This document shows positions 57,378 to 64,000 of a stretch of DNA of 64,000 nt, piece by piece (positions within the stretch are counted from its first letter, which is position 1; each line of letters opens with the position of its first letter). This DNA is from Micromonospora sp045209745. Its GTDB lineage: Bacteria; Actinomycetota; Actinomycetes; Mycobacteriales; Micromonosporaceae. The notes under the pieces were generated by a model that worked only from the letters and a program-made list of their open reading frames with translations, made no database searches and was not told the origin of the DNA. A program made the translations under genes and the position numbers. Where the stretch lies: the NCBI RefSeq assembly GCF_045209745.1, contig NZ_CP109273.1:6386001-6450000 (forward strand), in the 5' to 3' direction.

Positions 57378-57941
57378 TCAGCGTGGGGTGACAAGTGTGG
57401 CGTAGTCGGCGCGGGTGAGCGGTTGTTCGGAGAGCAAGCCGTCCGCGCGGGGCACGCCGAGGGGTTTGCCGTCGCGCAGGAACACCACAGTGGTGATGTC
57501 GTCGCGGCTGGTGAGGGTGCAGACGATCTGCCCGAAGGCGAGGACCTCGTCGCTGCGGCCGGCGTCGGCGGCGGGTTCGTCGACCGCGACGAGGGCCTGA
57601 GCACCGGTCACTGTCGCACCCGCGGCGTCAACTGCTCCAGGCAACGCGCTGGTCAGGCCGCTGTCGCGTTCGGCCGTACTTGGCCCGGCGAGCAGATGCC
57701 GCAGTTGGTCCTCGACCGTTGGTGGGCGGTCGACGGGCCGGACCACGGAGACGATGCGGTTGTCGCGAACGAGGCAGACTGTCTCGGCGGCAGGCCCGGC
57801 CGGTGCCCTGGTGTCGGCGGGAGCTGAGCTTTGGAACGGACCCCGCGGGGGTTGCACCGTTCGGGGGGTGGCGTCGGTGGGGACGCCGCAACCGGTCAGC
57901 AGCGCGGTGAGCGCCACGGCCAAAAGGTGACGGTGGTTCAT
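57378..57941 (-). CDS. GerMN-domain lipoprotein (LpqB-like)
   Basis: 187 aa. Signal peptide with lipobox LLTGCG (Cys ~18). The GerMN domain follows: RPVDRPPTVEDQLRHLLAGPSTAERDSGLTSALPG, seen as VEDQLRHLLAGP and GLTSALPG, then ALVAVDE and FGQIVCTLTSRDDITTVVFLRDGKP. Its ATG overlaps the kinase stop (ATGA). Such lipoproteins tune the partner kinase, as LpqB does with MtrB and CseA with CseC. Confidence 0.88.
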   Translation of the reverse strand: MNHRHLLAVALTALLTGCGVPTDATPRTVQPPRGPFQSSAPADTRAPAGPAAETVCLVRDNRIVSVVRPVDRPPTVEDQLRHLLAGPSTAERDSGLTSALPGAVDAAGATVTGAQALVAVDEPAADAGRSDEVLAFGQIVCTLTSRDDITTVVFLRDGKPLGVPRADGLLSEQPLTRADYATLVTPR

Positions 57942-59293
57942 GGCAGGCTTTCCGGAAGGGTGATGCGGAAGCAGGCGCCGCCGCCGGGCCGGTCGGTGAC
58001 GGTGGCGTGTCCGGCGTGCGCGGCAGCGTGTTGGGCGACCAGCGCGAGCCCGAGACCCGTGCCATCCCCGGTGCCACGGGTGTGCGCAGCCCGCCCCCGG
58101 ACAAACCGGTCAAAGATCGCCTCGCGGTCCTCGATGGGCACGCCCGGGCCGTCGTCCTCAACCTCGATGACGCCGACGCTGCCGTCGCGGCCCAACCGGA
58201 TGCCCGCAGGACCGCCCCCGTAGGTCACCGCGTTGTCGAGCAGGTTGGCCAGGACCTGCGCGACACGCCGCCGATCGACCCGCCACGTCGCGGGTACGTC
58301 GGGTGCGAGGTGGACGAACGTCGCGGGCAGGTCGAAGGCATGGCAGGCATCCCGGGCCAGCGCCACCACGTCCACGGGGGCCCGGTGGGCTGGCTGGTCG
58401 CTGCGGGCCAGATCGATCAGGTCATTGACGAGCCGTTGGAACCGGTCGATCTCGTCGGCGACGAGCCCGGCGGCGACGGCCGTACGTTCATCCTGGTGTT
58501 CTCGGCGACGGGCCAGGACGCTGGCCGCCGCGGCGAGGGTCTGCAACGGTGAGCGCAGTTCGTGGCTGACGTCGGCGGCGAAGCGCCGGTCCCGCTCGAT
58601 GCGATGGGCAAGCCGGTCGACCATCTGGTTGAACGAGCCGGACAGCCGGGTCAGGTCGGGGTCGGTCGCCGGGTCGAGGCGGGCCGTGAAATCACCGGCG
58701 GCGATCTTCTCGGCGGCGTCGGCGACCGCCGTCAACGGCCGCAGCCCATGCCGGGTGGCGTACCAGCCGAGGGCCGCGCCAGACCCGGCGACCATGATCG
58801 CGACGGTGGTCAGCGCGAGCGCCAGAACCTGGAACGTATGCTCCAGCTCGCGCAGGGAGTTGACCTCGAAGTACGTCGCCGTCGCGGACAGGGGCACCCC
58901 GACCACCAGGGCGGGTTGGCCGTCGACGCGTACGCGCTGCACCGCCGGATCCCCGGCGGCGACGAGCCGTCGCAGGTCGGCGGGGATGGGGGTGGTGGTG
59001 CCCGGGTCGGCGGTGCGGGCGTACCAGGCGCCGTTCAGGTGCAGCACGGGCCGCCGGCTGCCGCCCGTGTCCAGTGACCGAAGCACCTCCACAACGTCGG
59101 GGGTGTCGGTGTCCAGCCCGGCACGGACGACGCTGGCGTCGTAGTAGGCGGCGCGCAGGGCCGTGCGTTCCCGTTCTTCGATCAGGGATCGGCTGGTCAG
59201 CTCGTAGGAGACCAGGGCCATCGACGCGGCAAGCAGGAGTGCGCCGACGGCGAACGCTGCCGTGACCCGGGTACGCAGTCCGAGACGTCTCAT
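57938..59293 (-). CDS. Sensor histidine kinase (MtrB/CseC-like)
   Basis: 451 aa. Two membrane helices (VTAAFAVGALLLAASMALVSY and LALTTVAIMVAGSGAALGWY) enclose an extracytoplasmic sensor of ~120 residues. HAMP follows (GLRPLTAVADAAEKIAAGDF), then HisKA with phospho-His244 in ADVSHELRSPLQ and HATPase with VLANLLDNAVTYG, DDGPGVP and GTGLGLALV. Its ATG overlaps the regulator's stop. Signal unknown; envelope stress is plausible from the operon layout. Confidence 0.93.
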   Translation of the reverse strand: MRRLGLRTRVTAAFAVGALLLAASMALVSYELTSRSLIEERERTALRAAYYDASVVRAGLDTDTPDVVEVLRSLDTGGSRRPVLHLNGAWYARTADPGTTTPIPADLRRLVAAGDPAVQRVRVDGQPALVVGVPLSATATYFEVNSLRELEHTFQVLALALTTVAIMVAGSGAALGWYATRHGLRPLTAVADAAEKIAAGDFTARLDPATDPDLTRLSGSFNQMVDRLAHRIERDRRFAADVSHELRSPLQTLAAAASVLARRREHQDERTAVAAGLVADEIDRFQRLVNDLIDLARSDQPAHRAPVDVVALARDACHAFDLPATFVHLAPDVPATWRVDRRRVAQVLANLLDNAVTYGGGPAGIRLGRDGSVGVIEVEDDGPGVPIEDREAIFDRFVRGRAAHTRGTGDGTGLGLALVAQHAAAHAGHATVTDRPGGGACFRITLPESLP

Positions 59294-59979
59294 CGCTGAA
59301 GCTTGTAGCCCAGACCCCGCAGGGTCACCAGGTGCCGGGGGGCCGCAGGATCCGACTCAATTTTCTGCCGCAGCCGGCCGATATGCACGTCGACCAGCCG
59401 CTCGTCGCCGCTGTCGTACCCCCACACCCGGCTGAGCAGTTGCTGGCGGGTCAGCACCCGCCCGGCATGTTCGGCAAGCTCGCACAGGAGCCGGAATTCG
59501 GTGCGCGTGACCGATACGGGCTGGCCTGCACAGCGCACCTCTCCTGCGTCGGGGCTGATCTCCAGTTCGCCGAAGGCGAGCACGGGCACGGGCTCCGGCG
59601 CCTGCCCCGCGACCTTGGCACGGGCACGGCGGCGCAGGGCGCGCAGCCGAGCGGTCAGCTCCTTGATCGCCACCGGCTTGACGACGTAGTCGTCGGCGCC
59701 GGCTTCGAGAGCGGCGACGATGTCGTGGGTGTCGTCGCGGGCGCTGACCACCACGATCGGCACGTCGTCGTCGCGGCGCAACTGCCGGATGCACTCGAAG
59801 CCGTTGAGGCCGGGCAGCATCAGGTCGACCAGCACGTAGTCTGCCGGGTCACGACGCTGGGCGCGCAGACCCTCCTCGGCCGTAGCCGCCCCGTGAGCTT
59901 GGTAGCCCTCTTCCTCGAGTGCGAGCAGCAACGCCAAGCGGATGCGGTCGTCGTCCTCGATCACCAGCACGGCCGTCAT
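59290..59979 (-). CDS. OmpR/PhoB-family response regulator
   Basis: 229 aa. Receiver domain with acidic pocket EDDD near 8-11, phospho-Asp52 in YVLVDLMLPG and Lys in DDYVVKPVAIKE. The C-terminal winged helix is typical (VSVTRTEFRLLCELAEHAGRVLTRQQLLSRVWG, seen as RTEFRLLCELAEHAGRVLTR). ATG at 59979, or 59988 three codons earlier. First gene of a three-gene operon with 4-base ATGA overlaps throughout (regulator, kinase, lipoprotein). Confidence 0.92.
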   Translation of the reverse strand: MTAVLVIEDDDRIRLALLLALEEEGYQAHGAATAEEGLRAQRRDPADYVLVDLMLPGLNGFECIRQLRRDDDVPIVVVSARDDTHDIVAALEAGADDYVVKPVAIKELTARLRALRRRARAKVAGQAPEPVPVLAFGELEISPDAGEVRCAGQPVSVTRTEFRLLCELAEHAGRVLTRQQLLSRVWGYDSGDERLVDVHIGRLRQKIESDPAAPRHLVTLRGLGYKLQR

Positions 59980-60134
59980 ACCCGGCATCATCCCCAGGCA
60001 CCGGCCACGCGGCCAACTCCATCGGCCGACTGACGCCTTTGTCACGCAACTGTCATAGATCCGCACGGTGGCCGCCAAGCGGGCACGGCACGGTCGGAGG
60101 CGACCGGGGGTCCGTGAGAGGGAGGGGCACGCCT

Positions 60135-60533
60135 GTGACAGAGCCACTGGCACCGACGCCGTGCACACTACCGCTGGCCGAGGTATGCGTCACCCAACTC
60201 GACCTGGCCTGCCTGCCGGCGGCCGGAGCGATGTTCGACCGGCTGCTGACCCTGCATCCTGGGCAGGTCGTGGTCGATTTGTCCAGGTGCCGGCACATCG
60301 ATGCCGCTGCGATCGGCCTGCTGCTCGACGTTCACCGGCGATTGGCAGGTGCCAACGGGGTCCTCACCATCCGTGATCCGAATCCTCGCATCGTGCGCAT
60401 CCTGCACACTGCCCGTCTCGACCGGGTCCTGCAGATCGTCATCAGTCCCCCGCCGTCGTCCGACACCGCGACGGCGGAACCCAGCTCGGCGCAGCCGGCG
60501 CTGGTCGTTCGAGGCCGCGCGTCGGTGAAATGA
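60135..60533 (+). CDS. STAS-domain protein
   Basis: 132 aa. The STAS core is visible as QVVVDLSRCRHIDAAAIGLLLDVHRRL and GVLTIRDPNPRIVRILHTARLDRVLQ. At the usual phospho-Ser position (DSSAL) it has DAAAI, so it cannot be phosphorylated there. GAGGGAGGGG precedes GTG. It is directly upstream of a second STAS gene and may be a non-switching partner. Confidence 0.85.
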   Translation: MTEPLAPTPCTLPLAEVCVTQLDLACLPAAGAMFDRLLTLHPGQVVVDLSRCRHIDAAAIGLLLDVHRRLAGANGVLTIRDPNPRIVRILHTARLDRVLQIVISPPPSSDTATAEPSSAQPALVVRGRASVK

Positions 60534-60612
60534 CCTCAGTGACGAACCCCGCCAGCCCCGAATGCCATGTCCGCCGCACTGGCGGGACAGGGACGTAGGA
60601 AGGACCAGCAGA

Positions 60613-61230
60613 ATGACCGTCGTCCCGGACGACCACCTGATGACATTGATCTGTGATACCTGCGGCGACTCCGTCAGGGCCACCGCCTGCGTGCTTCCCG
60701 ACGCGGAAGTCGTCTGGACCCTGGTGTCCGAACAGGGGTGGAGCGGCTCCCCGTTCGCCACCGGCCCGCACCGCTGCCCGCACTGCAGCTTGCTGCCGAT
60801 CTCTGCTGGTGGCAAGGCTTCGTGCGGCAACCACGATCCGGGCGGAATCCTCGGCATCGACCATCTCGACGACGTGACCGTCGTCGCCGCCACCGGGGAC
60901 CTCGACCTCGACACCAGTGACACCCTGCGCGCCGCCCTGCGCCACGCGGCCGACGTGGGAGGGCACCTGGTGGTCGACCTGACCCGAGTACACGTCATCG
61001 ACTCCACCGGCCTCAGTCTCCTCGTCCGCGCCCACCGCGACGCCCGCGACCGCGGCGTCACGCTGTGCCTGGCCGCGCCGTCGCGGTTCATCCGCACCGT
61101 CCTGCACACCATGCGCCTGGACGGGACGTTCCCGATCTTCGACAGCCGTGACGACGCACTCGCCCAGCTATCCGCGGGAGTGGCCAGCAATCCTGTGGCC
61201 TCCAACGCCGCGACGGCCGCCCGTAGTTGA
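60613..61230 (+). CDS. Zinc-ribbon-like plus STAS-domain protein
   Basis: 205 aa. The N-terminal ~70 residues hold two CxxC pairs (CDTCGDS near 14, HRCPHCSLL near 54) and one more Cys, likely a zinc-binding knuckle. The C-terminal half is a STAS domain (DVTVVAATGDLDLDTSDTLR, VVDLTRVHVIDSTGLSLLVRAHRDA) with DST as the possible phospho-acceptor. ATG at 60613. The combination is uncommon; a sensor role for the cysteines is an inference. Confidence 0.8.
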   Translation: MTVVPDDHLMTLICDTCGDSVRATACVLPDAEVVWTLVSEQGWSGSPFATGPHRCPHCSLLPISAGGKASCGNHDPGGILGIDHLDDVTVVAATGDLDLDTSDTLRAALRHAADVGGHLVVDLTRVHVIDSTGLSLLVRAHRDARDRGVTLCLAAPSRFIRTVLHTMRLDGTFPIFDSRDDALAQLSAGVASNPVASNAATAARS

Positions 61231-61397
61231 TCGACGGCGACACCGCCCGGACCGCGAGGATCTACGGTTCGAGGCGCTTGTCGCGCAGCGGTTGAGCAGC
61301 GGCTGACCCACGCGGTCGCAGCAGATCAGTGTCGCCGCAGCCATCGGTCGTACTTTGGGACGATCTGGATTCGCACCACCGTTCGTACGATGGTCCT

Positions 61398-62537
61398 ATG
61401 CACCCTCGCCTGCACGCTGTGTTGGCCGAGCCGCGTATCTCACACGCCCCGTCCCGTGTGTGGCGCGACTGGGCGTTGATCGCCGTCTTCGCGCCGGCGA
61501 TCGTGTTGGAAGGATTCTTCCGACCCGATCTGCCGTGGCGGGTGGGCTGCGTCGTCGTCGCGCTCGCGCTGCTGCCCACGCTCCTGTGGCGGCGTACGGA
61601 GCCGCTCGCGATGGTGGCGATCGCGTTCGGCTCCACGGCGGTCGGCCCATTCGTGCTGCCCGGCGATGCCTGTCAGATGTTCACGACGAGCTTCTTGGTC
61701 CTACTGGTTTACGCGCTGTTCCGCTGGGGCTCCGGCCGGGATGCCGTAATCGGTTCGTTCTTCGTGGTGGCCAAGGTGGCCGCCGCCGGCCTGGTCGGCT
61801 CGATCAACGGCGGCGAATTGGTCGCTGGCTTCGCGGTGATGTTCGCCGCCGCCACACTGGGTACCGCGATCCGCTTCCGCGCCGCCGCCCGTCTGCGCGA
61901 ACTCGATCAGGTGAAGCTGTTGGAGCGCGAGCGGCTCGCCCGTGACCTGCACGACACGGTGGCCCACCACGTGTCGGCGATGGCGATCCGCGCCCAGGCC
62001 GGCATCGCCGCCTCGGCGAGCCAGCCGGGCGCCGCCGTCGAGGCACTGCGCGCAATCGAGGCCGAGGCGTCCCGTGCGCTTGCCGAGATGCGCGCGATTG
62101 TCCGCGTCCTGCGCCGCGACCAGCCCGCCGACCTGGGGCCCAGCCCGCGGGTCACCGACATCGAGCGGCTCGCCGGCCGTTTCCGCACCGGGCCGGCCGT
62201 CGACGTGGATTTCCGCGGGGACCTCGGCGACCTTCCGCCCACGGTCGGCTCCGCGCTCTACCGGCTGGCTCAGGAGTCGGTCACCAATGCCCGTCGCCAC
62301 GCCCGCCACGCCACCCGCATCGCGGTCAGCGTCGCGGCCGACGACACCTCCGTGCGCCTGCGGGTCAGCGACGATGGCGAGGCCGGTGCCGCCCGACCGA
62401 CCGGCTCGCCCGGTTTCGGCCTGGTGGGCATGATGGAGCGCGCCGACCTGCTCGGCGGCACCTGCGAGGCCGGCCCCAATCCCGGCCGTGGGTGGACCGT
62501 CACGGCCGTGCTCCCGCGCGAGGGAGTCGGCGCGTGA
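61398..62537 (+). CDS. NarL-system sensor histidine kinase
   Basis: 379 aa. Four to five N-terminal membrane helices (WALIAVFAPAIVLEGFF; FTTSFLVLLVYALFRWG; LVAGFAVMFAAATLG) lead to a HisKA_3 dimerisation domain with phospho-His185 in ERLARDLHDTVAHHVSAMAI and a HATPase (YRLAQESVTNARRHA, GFGLVGMMERADLLGG). ATG at 61398. Its stop overlaps the start of the response regulator (GTGA). Confidence 0.92.
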   Translation: MHPRLHAVLAEPRISHAPSRVWRDWALIAVFAPAIVLEGFFRPDLPWRVGCVVVALALLPTLLWRRTEPLAMVAIAFGSTAVGPFVLPGDACQMFTTSFLVLLVYALFRWGSGRDAVIGSFFVVAKVAAAGLVGSINGGELVAGFAVMFAAATLGTAIRFRAAARLRELDQVKLLERERLARDLHDTVAHHVSAMAIRAQAGIAASASQPGAAVEALRAIEAEASRALAEMRAIVRVLRRDQPADLGPSPRVTDIERLAGRFRTGPAVDVDFRGDLGDLPPTVGSALYRLAQESVTNARRHARHATRIAVSVAADDTSVRLRVSDDGEAGAARPTGSPGFGLVGMMERADLLGGTCEAGPNPGRGWTVTAVLPREGVGA

Positions 62538-63196
62538 CGGTACGCGTGCTCGTGGCGGACGACCAGGAGATCGTCCGTACCGGCCTCACCATCATCTTGA
62601 ACACTCAGCCCGGCATCGAGGTCGTCGGTGGGGCTGGCGACGGCCGTCAGGCGGTCGAGCTCGCCCAGCGGCTCCGGCCCGACGTGTGTCTCTTCGACAT
62701 TCGCATGCCAGGCATGGACGGCATCGAGGCCACCCGGGCGCTCGCTGGGCCCTCGGTCCCGGAGCCGCTCGCGGTGATCGTCATCACGACCTTCGACCTC
62801 GACGAGTACGTGTACGCGGCACTGCGTGCCGGCGCCCGCGGCTTCCTGCTCAAGGAGGCTGGCCCCGACCTGCTCAGCCAGGCCGTGCACGCGGCCGCCA
62901 ACGGGGACGCGCTGATCGCGCCGAGCGTCACCACGCGGCTGCTGAAGGCGTTCGCCGACGCGGATCCAGCCGCGCCGCGGAAGCAGCCAATCGAGGCGCT
63001 CACCGACCGGGAGGAACAGGTGCTGGTCGCCGTCGCGCGGGGACGCACCAACAAGGAGATCGCCGACGAGCTCTACATCACGTTGAGCACGGTCAAGTCG
63101 CACATCACCAGCCTGATGACCAAGCTCGGTGTGCGTAACCGGGTCGAGGTGGCGATGTGGGCGTACGAGACCAACCGGAGACGGGCGCGCTGGTGA
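62534..63196 (+). CDS. NarL-family response regulator
   Basis: 220 aa. Receiver with ADDQ near 8 and phospho-Asp55 in CLFDIRMPGMDGI, Lys in GFLLKEAG. The C-terminal LuxR HTH is LTDREEQVLVAVARGRTNKEIADEL then TLSTVKSHITSLMTKLGVRNR. GTG at 62534 overlaps the kinase stop, so the pair is coupled. Targets unknown; the DUF2306 gene downstream is a candidate. Confidence 0.93.
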   Translation: MTVRVLVADDQEIVRTGLTIILNTQPGIEVVGGAGDGRQAVELAQRLRPDVCLFDIRMPGMDGIEATRALAGPSVPEPLAVIVITTFDLDEYVYAALRAGARGFLLKEAGPDLLSQAVHAAANGDALIAPSVTTRLLKAFADADPAAPRKQPIEALTDREEQVLVAVARGRTNKEIADELYITLSTVKSHITSLMTKLGVRNRVEVAMWAYETNRRRARW

Positions 63197-63405
63197 CGGC
63201 GCCGATCGGGTAGGAGATGGCCACCGCCATTTCCGCCAGCACCCGTCTGTCCCGCCCTACCGTCCCGCCGGTCGCCAGGGCTGGCGACGAGTGACGTCGA
63301 CCGGTGACCGGCGTAAGTACGACGACGGCGTACGACCATCGACCGGCCCGATTGCGGCCCATGTGCCGATGATCAGGGACGGGTGCGGCGTTCACCATCG
63401 ATGGC

Positions 63406-64000
63406 ATGACAATGCGCGAGTGGCGGCTACCGGCCGCGTTGATCCTGCTGGGCCTGATACCGATGGTCGCTGGTGCGGCACGGCTCACCGAGTTGGGCAC
63501 CGGACCGGAGGTCACCCCAGCGAACGCTCGCTTCGTCGCCGAGCCGCTGCCGGTCGTGCTGCACATCGTCGGCGCGGTGATCTACACGATTCTCGGCGCC
63601 TTCCAGTTCGTACCCAGCCTGCGCCGCCGCCGCTGGCACCGCCTCGCCGGCCGGGTGCTTGTTCCCTGCGGACTGACGGTCGCGCTCTCCGGCCTGTGGA
63701 TGGCCTTCGCGTACGACCTGCCGGCCCATGACAACAACGTGCTCGCCGGCATACGGCTCGTCTTCGGCTCGGCCATGGCCGGCTCGATCCTGCTCGGCCT
63801 CGCCACCGCGCTACGCCGGCAATTCGCCCAGCATCGCAGGTGGATGGTGCGCGGCTACGCGATCGGCCTCGGCGCCGGCACCCAGGCGTTCACGCACGCA
63901 CCGTATTTCGTCGCGACCGGCGAACAGCCCGACGGGAACGTTCGGGCCGGGCTGGTGCTCGCCGGTTGGTTGATCAACCTTGCCGTGGCCGAGTGGTACC
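63406..64000 (+). CDS. DUF2306-like membrane protein, 3' end outside window
   Basis: The frame opens at ATG 63406 (or 63412) and stays open to the window end, giving about 198 residues. Helices are LPAALILLGLIPMVAGAARL, PLPVVLHIVGAVIYTILGAFQF, RLAGRVLVPCGLTVALSGLWMAF and later ones. RRRRWHRLAGRVLVPCG and HRRWMVRGYAIGLGAG are typical of DUF2306. The family is uncharacterised. About 200 bases separate it from the response regulator. Confidence 0.75.
   Translation, partial: MTMREWRLPAALILLGLIPMVAGAARLTELGTGPEVTPANARFVAEPLPVVLHIVGAVIYTILGAFQFVPSLRRRRWHRLAGRVLVPCGLTVALSGLWMAFAYDLPAHDNNVLAGIRLVFGSAMAGSILLGLATALRRQFAQHRRWMVRGYAIGLGAGTQAFTHAPYFVATGEQPDGNVRAGLVLAGWLINLAVAEWY

Overview
The window is high-GC actinomycete DNA, most likely from the Micromonosporaceae (Micromonospora-like). 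The reasons are the GC-rich third codon positions, frequent GTG/TTG starts, a SARP regulator, a PF04672 methyltransferase, a one-piece ~1800-aa acyl-CoA carboxylase, secreted CBM2 proteins and many STAS/anti-sigma/PP2C genes. The genus is an inference. I saw no rRNA, tRNA, CRISPR array or intact transposon.

Layout. 1-6.4 kb: end of a YccF gene, an 85-bp imperfect palindrome, a decayed HelR-type helicase, a SARP/NB-ARC/TPR regulator, small secreted and HTH proteins, a methyltransferase and a secreted FnIII-CBM2 protein. 6.9-17.3 kb: a fused acyl-CoA carboxylase, a SigC-like ECF sigma factor divergent from a PepSY membrane protein, a broken ABC exporter behind a good iron-box match, and an LRV/HEAT-like protein. 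17.3-22.8 kb: a deoxy-sugar acid to L-lactate module (SDR, FAH-family hydrolase, a nearly deleted L-fuconate-dehydratase-like gene, GntR regulator) facing lutABC, which oxidises L-lactate. 23.1-38.5 kb: an AlkD protein, then an arabinan/arabinoxylan module. It holds LacI, a tandem CE1-type esterase (frameshifted), a sugar ABC importer, an IlvD/Edd pentonate dehydratase, a GH51 arabinofuranosidase, an AraD1-like FAH-family dehydratase, 2-oxoglutarate-semialdehyde dehydrogenase and IclR. Together these give uptake and an oxidative (Weimberg-type) route from L-arabonate to 2-oxoglutarate; arabinose dehydrogenase and lactonase are not in the window.

38.9-44.3 kb: a second AlkD-like protein, HIT-like and VanZ proteins, a small MerR protein, and an anti-sigma ATPase, STAS antagonist and PP2C phosphatase (frameshifted). 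44.5-48.5 kb: a cell-wall island with two secreted proteins sharing an I36 (SMPI-like) domain fused to SpoIID or a CHAP/NlpC-like domain, a PG-binding/M15-type peptidase, and an HTH-TM-NBR1-like regulator. 48.6-55.2 kb: secreted small protein, CBM2 esterase-like hydrolase, TraR/DksA zinc finger behind a leader terminator, TetR with a DUF418 protein, and a CBM2-Cip1-like protein. 55.5-64 kb: fragments, a fatty acid desaturase, an OmpR regulator/kinase/GerMN lipoprotein operon, two STAS proteins, a NarL-type two-component pair, and a DUF2306 protein cut by the window end.

Two themes stand out. One is plant cell wall use: three CBM2 proteins, GH51, CE1 and arabinose catabolism. The other is gene decay: HelR, the fuconate dehydratase, the ABC exporter and DUF2809 are remnants, and two otherwise good genes carry single-base frameshifts. 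Some frameshifts may be assembly errors.
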